DNA of 64,000 bases from Lingula anatina (lineage: Eukaryota > Brachiopoda > Lingulata > Lingulida > Lingulidae), in NCBI RefSeq assembly GCF_001039355.2, contig NW_019775824.1, forward strand, positions 8,890 to 72,889, given 5' to 3'. A program made the translations under genes and the position numbers. The first letter of the stretch is position 1; each line of letters starts with the position of its first letter. Of this stretch, positions 52,162-64,000 are shown piece by piece. The notes under the pieces are model-generated. The model made no database searches, was not told where the DNA came from, and was given only the letters and a program-made list of their open reading frames with translations.

Positions 52162-52669
52162 ACCATAGCTCCAGGATCAGCATCATCATCACCAAATGCT
52201 AGAGCTAGATTACTGACAGACTGCGTAACACTCTCCACACTCATGTTTTCATTATATGTAAACCAGTGATTCTGAAACGAACAGTAAATAGTGAGAGATT
52301 TTTAATTCTGTCTAAATTTTCACAAGTCTGTAATAGCCTACTGAGTCGTTGGCATTAAAATTATATGAATTTATATCTGGAAACCAATATGAAATAACAA
52401 TACCTAAATGGCATACTAAGTATGGTATGAAATGAGGCAATTTTTCTGAACTGTATCTGTCAGTACTCTATCACCCAATCTTATATAATAAAAACAGTAG
52501 TAAAAATAGTCAGCCTAGAAAAATCACTATGACCTTGATGTGATGCTACCATAATTATGAATTGAGAAGAATTAAGATATGTGTAGTATAGCAAACCTTA
52601 CCTGTGCCTCTACCCTAGCTCTGTCTACCATGGTTCTGGAGTCTGCTATCAAACCACTCATTGCACAGC
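50424..52669 (-). pseudogene. PSMA5: PSMA5 exons 4-9, extra partial copy (probable allele)
   Basis: Six exons with intact splice sites and frame: 52,669-52,602; 52,271-52,164; 51,804-51,746; 51,456-51,354; 50,951-50,865; 50,501-50,424. Compared with the other set, coding differences are synonymous except one (Ala against Ser in TPAAGYK/TPSAGYK). Exons 1-3 are absent and no promoter is evident. A block of the same size and order lies just upstream across an N, so this is most simply the other haplotype left in the assembly. A real tandem duplication giving alternative 3' exons remains possible. Confidence 0.8.
52093..52160. repeat. (CA)n microsatellite, long form
   Basis: A GC/CA array of about 60 bases directly follows PSMA5 exon 5 in copy A. 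The equivalent array in copy B (about 55,119-55,147) is about half as long, as expected for a length-polymorphic locus. Confidence 0.9.
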
Positions 52670-52693
52670 CTGGAATAGTGAAGTACTTATTAA

Positions 52694-52938
52694 GGCCCAT
52701 TCCCAATGAAACCATGGTTCTACATAGATCAATCCAACTCCGTGGGGACTCTCAAAGAATGAAATCAAATTAACAGATTAAAACACCTCTTCTTGTTTCC
52801 AACATACTTGCTTAATCTCCAACTTTTTTGTATTCTACTGAATGCCAAGAGGAGGTGTGTTTAGACTGTTAATTTGATTTTATTCAACAAGAGTCTTCAT
52901 GGAGTTGGATCGATCTAAATAGAATGATAGTTTTATCG
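52694..52938 (+). mobile_element. MITE in PSMA5 intron 3, copy A
   Basis: The left end CCCATTCCCAATGAAACCAT-GGTTCTACATAGATCAATCC faces a right end GGAGTTGGATCGATCTAAAT. Between them AAATCAAATTAA and TTAATTTGATTT are inverted. It is related to the elements at 59,204, 60,335 and 62,911, and shares the GATCGATC end motif with the 23,372 family. Confidence 0.8.
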
Positions 52939-52939
52939 N
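52939..52939. other. Single-base N at a contig join
   Basis: Adjacent near-identical copies of about 3 kb lie on both sides. The right side starts in poly-A/poly-C, and the left side stops within the shared MITE end. Confidence 0.85.
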
Positions 52940-53455
52940 AAAAAAAAAAAACCCCCCCCCCCCCCCAAAAAAAAAAAAAAAAAGGAAATTCCTCAGTCCA
53001 CAATAATGGGATGCATTCAAGTCTGACTAAATTTTTATCTTCACAGTTTAAAGACAATGACCAGGGGTGGCAGAGGGGATTTTATCAAGATGCCAGCCAT
53101 AGGAATTTTAACAAGCCTTCCATCTGTAACATAAGGCTGTCCTCTTTTAAAAGAGACCATCAAAATGACTGATGGACAGCTCGCTGGCTCCCTTGCTTCA
53201 GAGAGAATATTTATCTTGCACTTCACAAGAACAACTCTGTGTGTCTCCTTCAGAATTGAGTAAAATTTGTTTTCCACAAAGTTCTTTTTTTTTTTTCTAC
53301 TCTCCCCCTGCCTCACAAATATCCAGCACACAATGCAATGTTCAACTCAGTCTGCTTTTAATGCAGCAATTTGAGGCACTATAATTTTACATAATAATAT
53401 ACAACTTCCTTCCTCTCAATTAGTCATAATAAATTCATAATTCCTGATGAACAGT

Positions 53456-57494
<4,039 letters not shown>

Positions 57495-60400
57495 ATGGAC
57501 GTAGGAGGCGTAAGTTTTTAAAATAATATTTTGAAAATATATTGAATCTTTAAATTGCATTATTATTGCAGCATAAACCTTACAAGAAGGTGCAAGAGTG
57601 TTGTCACATCTTTTATGTTCAAGATATAGAACAATATTCTATAGCTTGATGTGTAAAGGATCGATCTTGTCGTCGTTGTTTGACTCGAAATGTCATGTGA
57701 CGGCATTAAATTCATTTTTGCTTTTATGAAGTGAAACTGTAATTAGTTATAAAACTAGCTATAATATGTAGTAATTTATCGTGTGCGTAAGGCGGGAGCT
57801 TTAGATACCTGTCTTATTGTCTAGAACTTCGGGTTTAAAATGAGCATTTGTACATGTACATTTGTACAGCTGAAGTACCCGGTAAATACACTGCCAATGG
57901 GCTTTAAGTCCGCTTTAAGTTGTAGATCTAACGTGTATATTAGTACTTCGCATGCCTAAAAGAAGGAGATGCAAACAAGCAAGTTAGCCTGCATTGGACC
58001 TGATGTGAAGCTCCTGCTTCCTTGAAATAATGTTCCCATGCACCAAATGTTGTTTGTACTAGTAATAGTAGTAGTAGTAGTATTAGTACAGTGTATTAAT
58101 AATTAATAAGCTAGGTGGGCATGAGAGATGTCTAGTTGAGGTGTAAAAGTAACTTGGATCCAACAGTAGGGTGATGGCAGCTAGAAGAGCATTGTTGCAT
58201 TTCTGAACAAACGCATCCTCCAAAAGAACAGTCGTGTTTGTGTAAAATAAAGAAATGTGCCAAAACTAAATATGCATGATGTAGGTTTATGTGTGTGTGT
58301 CACAATACAAAACTGCATGTCAGAATATAGAAAAAGATGTAATTAAATGAACTCATTTACATCATGAATGATGTATTTTCCTTGGTTTGACTTCTGTGTG
58401 TCTCTAACATGTTCAAGAATGTACTAACTCAAGATAAAATGATTTCGTATAAAAGTTCTATATGGAGAAAAAATATTAAGCTGGTCTGCTTTTGTCTACA
58501 TCTGAATAGCAGCCATGTTCTGTTCAGAAAGCTAATTAGCATCTTTTTTTTTCTTTTTGTCTGGCATAATAAATCAAATTGATATGCAATAATAGCCCTG
58601 TTAAATGCCTAGTATCCTACCCATTGCTTAAATATCAGTTGTATTGTGTAATCAGCAGTGGATGTTATCTTGATTGCTGTGCTGAATTGGAGTGGTACGG
58701 TAGTAGCTCATAAATTTCAACATATGTCATCTGTGTTAAAATTCAATTTTCACAAGTTTTTACTACATTTACTCACTAAATGTACTTTCATATGGCCCTA
58801 ACTTGCTCATATTCAAAACTTCCATACTAGTATCCTGTTTGTCTAATTTAATACCAACAAAACAAAAAAATCTGTCTGGTTTGAATATGCTGAATAATTT
58901 TATCACATCATTGTAATACATGCTGCTGATTACATCCCAGGATTGAAGCACTGACATTTACTGGTAATTTCTGGTATTATACATAATTGTCCAACATCTA
59001 TGGCATGCTTCATGCATTAATAAGTACACATCTTTGGTGATTTTGTCTATTACTGTAATAATACTGGTATAAGTCTCTGGTTTTGTTGTACAGTGGTCTG
59101 CCAGATGATGACTAGCATTTCCAGTAGAGTTAATATGATATCCAATTTGTACATTTTGCCACAAAAAAAGCCCCTTCCCCAAAGACACTTTGCCACAAAA
59201 AAAGGCCCCATTTCCAAAGACACCATAGGTGTATGTAGAACGATCCAACTCTTGCTGAGTGCAATCAGCTTAAATGAATAACATGCCTCCTATTGTTTCC
59301 AATGTTCTCTTATAGTCTTCAGCTTTTCTGTATTCTGTTCAATACCAGGATTGGACGTGCCATTTAGTTTTAAAAGCTGATTGCACTTGGCAAGAGTCCT
59401 CAGTGTTGGAACAATCTACATAGATCTATGGTGTCTATCACCCCATTTCCATAGATTTTTAGATCGATCTATCCCTGTGGGGAGTCTCACTAGATTACTG
59501 TCAGCTTGGCTGGCTTAAGCGTCTATCCCGCCTACTAAAAGCTGTAAGGGGGTAATTAACTATGGTGCCCGCTCGGCTGACTGCAATTTAGTGTGAACCC
59601 CCAGGGAGCTAGGTCGATCTAAATCTTAATCTCTAGATCGATCTAAATCTCTGGGAAAGCACCCTATGAGAATGGGTTTAAGTTACTACTAGTTTAATAG
59701 ACTGATCAACCACTGAAGTCTATATATGTTAAGAGGAGTGTTTTGTACTATGAAAATCGCTGACCAGTGTAATATGGTAATGCAGTAAATATCAGTAAAA
59801 TACTATGTCCACCTAACAGCTAGAGAAGATTATTAACATGGTTTAAGTCTGCCTGGAGCTAGCCCAGCATTGATTTCTTCTTTACTGTACATTAATATTT
59901 GGGCCTTTGACAGATAAGTTTTAGAAGCAATGGCAGTGTATAGAGGATGAGTCATGGAAACAAGTGTCGTACGATGTACGTATAATATGTGCTAAATAGA
60001 AAGTATGTTTTTTCCCTTTTATATTACATGTTGTTGGATCCATAATTCAAATGTTTATGCATCATGGTTGTACTACTTTCATTTTGATTGTTGCATTTCA
60101 TACAAAGAATCAGTATTGCATGCCTGGCTATGTCATTAGCTAAAGCAATTCATGATTTATGTAATATGCCAAACCAAAATGAATTTCATTGTGTAATTGC
60201 AGGCTTTGTAATTCTTCCCACATACTAATAGGGCATTGATATCTTTTTTATTGAGATTAATAACTAAATAGACTAACAGTTGCACTGCTGTGCCCCTTTT
60301 CTTTACATCTCATTCAGTCAGGACCGATTCATTTTTGGCTCATTCCCAAGGAAACTATTGTTCTTTGTGGATCGATCCAACTCCGCGGACACTCTCTCAG

Positions 60401-63400
60401 ATTCGTAAATTAACACTCTCCTTGTTTCCAGAGTACTGGTGTAATCACCAGCTTTTCTATGTTCTACTCAATGCCAGGATAGTTTCATTGGGACTGACCC
60501 CTAAGAACAAGATGAAACGCTTGATGTGAAAAAGCTTAGTCTAGAGTTGTTATAACACATGTGAAGAAAGCCCTGTGGCTCAATGAGTGAAAGTAAATTA
60601 TGCTTATTAATTAATGAATGCTAATTCATATTTCTTTCCCTTTAAACTGGCAGAAATATCGCAATGAGGTGTTCAGAATGGTGAGTTTTTTTTTTTTTTT
60701 TTTTGTGCGTGGGTGTCTGTGTGTGTGTGTGTATGTTCACTGGGTGGGTATTTGGTTTTGAAAAGAAAGGAAGGCTATTGTCTCCACCCTGGATCTGCCT
60801 GTTGAGTGTGATGTGAACCTTTTGCTGTTAATATTAAGATTTCAGAAATAAACAAAGAATTAATGAAAGAGCTTGGAATTTCACAGAAATGAAAATTGAT
60901 AATTATTTTGATCTGCTGTCACGTCAGACTTGATTTTTTTATTTTTTAGTACTGGTAAGTGGTTTATTTGAAGTTGGTTGTGAAAGATTTATGTGGTTTT
61001 CACTTCTCCTGCCAAAAAAACAAGATTAGGTTTAAACAAAAATACACTCCTTAGTAATTTTTTAACAAGGTGCAAACAAGTCTACCAAGAGATTTCTAGC
61101 AAATTGTCCTAGATTTATTAATATATACCTAGAAATGCATCCCTGATGTGAGGATTTTATACAGAAAATATCTACATTAGGTGAAGCTGAAAACTGTAGA
61201 AAGGTCTTTTCAGTCAAGTTGGTTAAGTTAGCGAAAATAAACTTTAATTAAATGTTTGAACAGATGAACCAGGTTTTATTTAATAGGATGTGTCTGGTAT
61301 ATGCTAGTAGCTGCTTTAAAAAAGACCAAGACTCCACCACCTGAACAACTTCAGTTTGGGATTACTCTGTGAAAATTAGAGGTCATTTCATTGATTTCTC
61401 ATGCAGTCTGATGGGTTCTGTTGCTGGTAATAGCTGGCATTGATTGCTGCCTATTTCATTACTGCACAGATCCTTTCACGGACACTGCACAATCCAATGA
61501 ACACTGATGGAATATTTATTCTGTTATCATTTAAATTTTTATTTATTTATTTATTTATTTTGCACTTAAACACATATATTCAAGACAAGACAAAAAGTGA
61601 GGCTATAGTCTTAACTTGCAATTATGTGTAAAAATTGTGGAAACTGAGGTGCAGAAATAATGTATTGGCAGTATAATAGTAAGTGCACCACCTGTAAAAA
61701 TTTGTTCTTGAAAGTTAACAATTTAACTGACAAAATATATGGGTCAATTATTGGCAAATGTTTGTCCTAATTGAAACAAATTTTGATTATGTTTTCAGTT
61801 AGTACTTTTCTCCTAAGGCAATTTAACCTTTTTCACGCATATAATTTTTTTTTCTCATTTAATTTTCAGGATGAACAAAATATATTGCCTTTCATCATTT
61901 GCCACTTTAAGCTTCTGTGCAGTTTGAATGTTGTAAAATATGTATTAGTTTTGGCATTATAAAGCATATGGTACCTTTAAGTTGAACAGGTCACTCACTG
62001 GTAATGAATTGCAAAAAAATCAGTTTATTTTGGTGCAGAAATTGACCTCCATGCCTTTGAAGGAATTTATGATTTTGCCATGCACTAACGCCATCTATTG
62101 ACTTTCCAGATAGCTGCTGGTGCGGACTTTGATGTCTTGAAGTACCCCAAGGGATTTATAAAGATTATTCAGTTTGTAAGCTCATCCATCTTATTGTACC
62201 TTTTTATGTCAAGCTAGGAATACAGATACAGTGAAATATTATTATAATAAGTTTGATGGGTCAGCAAATGGATTTTAAAGTTAAAACAGGGAAGAAGTGT
62301 TATTAGCAGAACTGTGTTAAAATTGATTGCATTAATTTTTTTTTATTAAAATGAAATGTTAGAAGATAAGTAAAAAGGGCAGTTTTGTATTTCGTAAATT
62401 AAATTTGAGAGTACCTGCAACTGTCACTAGAAAGTGAAACATGTAGAGTTGATTTCTGTGTAAGACTCAAGTGATTTTGACACATGTATTTGATGATAAA
62501 TTTATTTTGTAAATTTATAAAACTATGCTGCTTTTCTTTTGAAATGAAACATAAAAAATTTATATACTACTGTACAAGATACAACAGTAACAGAGACTTT
62601 TGAGTTACACAAAATGGATTAAATGCAACAAATTATTACCATAATACATGTAGTAGCTACCAGCTAGATGCATGAGCTATTTTACAGTGTACAAGAAAAT
62701 CATTACCATATTGACAAATCATTTGTCTACAATATTGGCTTCCATATTTTTCCAGGTTCTGGCAATATTTGCATTTGCCACAACAACCAGTGTGAACACT
62801 TTCTCTGAGTGGACGGTAGTTTGTAATGGAACAGCAACAGCAAGGGTAGACAAGTTAAAGATAGCATATCCATTTGTGTAGGTGTAGAATTGGTGGTTGA
62901 ATCCTATGACCTCGTTTTCACAGACACCATCTGATCCAACTCTGCCATTCTGCTGGTACTGTCTCCAGATTCAATCAGCTGAACGACATGCCTCCTCTTG
63001 TTTTCATTGTACTCCCATAATCTCCAGCTTTTCTGTGTTTTACTAAATGCCAGGATGAGATGCGTCATTTATTAATTTGCTCTCAGCGAGTCTCCACAGA
63101 GTTGGATCAATTTACATAGACCAATGGTGTCTTTGGGAATGGGGCCTAACAGACCTATATTTGATTAGTCCATATTCAAAAATTCTCTGTGGGTTTTTTT
63201 TTTTACCTCTGCCAAAGAGTTATGTTTTTGGCTTTTTTACCCTAAGAGACAGTTTCCTCAAAGTATAAAAAAAGCTATGAACCATCAGTCATAAGGCCAC
63301 TGAGTTATTTCTTCTTACTTTTTTCCTACAAGGCAAAATCATACTGGTATGCTGTTCAAATTTACACATGAAGTCCCATATTTTTCAGCTTAGACAACCA

Positions 63401-64000
63401 GGAATTTACCACCTGCGGTGTAAAAGGAATGGTGTACGGCAACTTCTCTGCGCCATCTCAGTTCTATGTGTTCATTGGTGTCATGGCATTCCTGTACAGT
63501 CTGGCCATTGTTATCACCTACGTCTTTTTCTCAGCCAAGTTCAAAGAGAATGATGTGGGGCCTAAAGTGGTAAGATTGCTGGACCTCTCTCTCTCTCTCT
63601 CTCTCTCTCTCAAAGCCTTGGATTAAAGTCAAAAGTTAAAAAATAATGATCTTTTTCAGGAAGTTTGTCAATCACAGAGCATTAGTATTTTACAGACCAA
63701 TTATCAATATTTGTAACCAGGAGATATATCAGAAAATCTATACTTTGTTATTGGACTCTCACAAGACAAATCCCATACCAATATCTTGTACAGGCCATGA
63801 GGCAAGTCTGATGCACATTAAGTAATGTAGCAAAAGACCACACAGCATGGCGTCACTGTGTCGTGGCCCTATTTCCCAAAAGGAAGATGGGGATACGTGA
63901 AGTGAAAGCACATTTTAAAATGAATCTTAGACTAAACATATTATTCAGGGGCATATTTAGGCCATCTTCTCGGTCTTCTGGAAGATGACCAGATTTTCAA
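57495..64000 (+). CDS. Synaptophysin-family vesicle membrane protein, 5' part
   Basis: Four-pass MARVEL-domain protein of synaptic or transport vesicles; the window holds about the first 137 residues. Exons in phase: 57,495-57,509 (MDVGG); 60,654-60,680 (a 27-base microexon, KYRNEVFRM); 62,110-62,175 (AAGADFDVLKYPKGFIKIIQ); 62,756-62,877; 63,389-63,569. Transmembrane segment 1 spans FIKIIQFVLAIFAFATTTSV; a luminal loop with Cys and an N-glycosylation-type NGTA and NFSA follow; segment 2 is FYVFIGVMAFLYSLAIVITY, ending in a KFKENDVGPK loop. The KYPKGFIKIIQ and AIFAFAT motifs match synaptophysin, synaptoporin and pantophysin; which paralogue cannot be told. A donor GTAAGA follows 63,569 and the rest is outside. 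Intron 1 is 3.1 kb with several MITEs. Confidence 0.9.
59204..59440 (+). mobile_element. MITE (CCATAGGTG/CTATGGTGTC ends)
   Basis: The left end GGCCCCATTTCCAAAGACAC-CATAGG faces the right end AGATCTATGGTGTCTATCAC. The inside holds GATCCAACTCTTGCTGAGTG and, inverted, CTTGGCAAGAGTCCTCAGTG. It is of the same group as 52,694, 60,335 and 62,911. It abuts the next MITE with no spacer. Confidence 0.8.
59441..59664 (-). mobile_element. GATCGATC-type MITE, reverse orientation
   Basis: Reverse complement of the 32,048-32,262 family: CCCCATTTCCATAGATTTTT-AGATCGATC at the left, CCCGCCTACTAAAAGC and TGTGAACCCCCAGGGAGCTA inside, AGATCGATCTAAATCTCTGG at the right. It provides the uninterrupted CGCTTAAGCC site used to read the nested insertion at 23.5 kb. 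Confidence 0.85.
60335..60500 (+). mobile_element. Truncated MITE in synaptophysin-family intron 1
   Basis: CATTCCCAAGGAAACTATTG-TTC and GATCGATCCAACTCCGCGGA match the left half of the 52,694/59,204 group, and ACCAGCTTTTCTATGTTCTA with CAATGCCAGGAT matches their centre. The right arm is missing, with only TTTCATTGGG left. Confidence 0.7.
62911..63147 (+). mobile_element. MITE between synaptophysin-family exons 4 and 5
   Basis: CACAGACACCATCTGATCCA at the left is inverted against TACATAGACCAATGGTGTCT at the right, followed by TTGGGAATGGGGCC. The centre has CATAATCTCCAGCTTTTCTG and TAAATGCCAGGATGAG, as in the other copies. Confidence 0.8.
63585..63612. repeat. (TC)n microsatellite
   Basis: A run of about 14 TC units begins 16 bases after the donor of synaptophysin-family exon 5. 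Confidence 0.9.
63946..64000 (-). mobile_element. hAT-like MITE, third copy, cut by window end
   Basis: CAGGGGCATATTTAGGCCAT and TCTTCTGGAAGATGACCAGA are the reverse complement of the right ends of the copies at 33,482 and 41,994. The rest lies outside the window. Confidence 0.8.

Larger units (their letters stand above)
49913..52938 (-). repeat. Copy A of a 3-kb duplicated block (PSMA5 exons 4-9)
   Basis: It runs from a poly-C/poly-A tract to TTTTATCG immediately before the N at 52,939. It matches 52,940-55,927 along its length, introns included, with scattered substitutions and different lengths of the (CA)n array and poly-C runs. Both copies carry the same MITE at their right end. Confidence 0.9.

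Noticed and set aside
51987-52244. Poly-CV protein reading across the (CA)n array
   Set aside because: It is a read-through of PSMA5 exon 5 past its donor into the microsatellite.
50008-53331. Paired open frames in the PSMA5 3' regions (about 50,008-50,230 and 53,041-53,331)
   Set aside because: They lie downstream of the PSMA5 stop in both copies, differ in frame and length between copies, and show no protein similarity; they are 3' UTR.

Overview
The window is intron-rich, AT-rich animal nuclear DNA. It probably comes from a marine invertebrate: it carries a complete NAMPT gene, highly conserved proteasome, thioredoxin-like and synaptophysin-family genes, many families of small DNA transposons, abundant (AG)n and (CA)n arrays, and what looks like strongly heterozygous haplotypes. 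No phylum can be fixed from the sequence alone. Genes are split into short exons with GT-AG introns, and I placed exon borders by splice signals, reading phase and recalled protein families.

Layout. 1-10.3 kb is transposon and repeat territory: a foldback element with a 9-bp target duplication, a rearranged Ty3/gypsy fragment, a 12-copy 58-bp minisatellite, and a 65-bp minisatellite inside another repeat. 10.3-18.7 kb (minus strand) holds a Myb/SANT-like gene, a small zinc-binding-like ORF, a frame-disrupted HECT ubiquitin-ligase fragment and a 9-residue acidic coding minisatellite. 20.6-25.6 kb (plus) is a secreted gene: one signal-peptide exon, five intact phase 1-1 EGF exons, one broken EGF exon and two alternative last exons. 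25.7-31.1 kb has no gene I can support. 31.1-38.2 kb (minus) is TXNL4B; its large second intron contains a further EGF cassette on the opposite strand, a LINE tail and MITEs. 38.5-46.4 kb (plus) is NAMPT, complete in ten coding exons and head-to-head with TXNL4B. 50.4-56.8 kb (minus) is PSMA5, with exons 4-9 present twice. 57.5 kb to the window end (plus) is a synaptophysin-family gene, head-to-head with PSMA5 and cut by the window edge.

The conserved genes are housekeeping (NAD salvage, splicing, proteasome) or vesicle-membrane genes and do not form one pathway; their link is physical, as two divergent promoter pairs. The most unusual locus is the tandem EGF-cassette gene. A second result concerns the assembly: single N characters at 28,250 and 52,939 each lie between two adjacent near-identical copies, and the N at 19,784 lies beside a repeated flank. 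The apparent partial duplication of PSMA5 is therefore best read as two unmerged haplotypes, not as a new gene.
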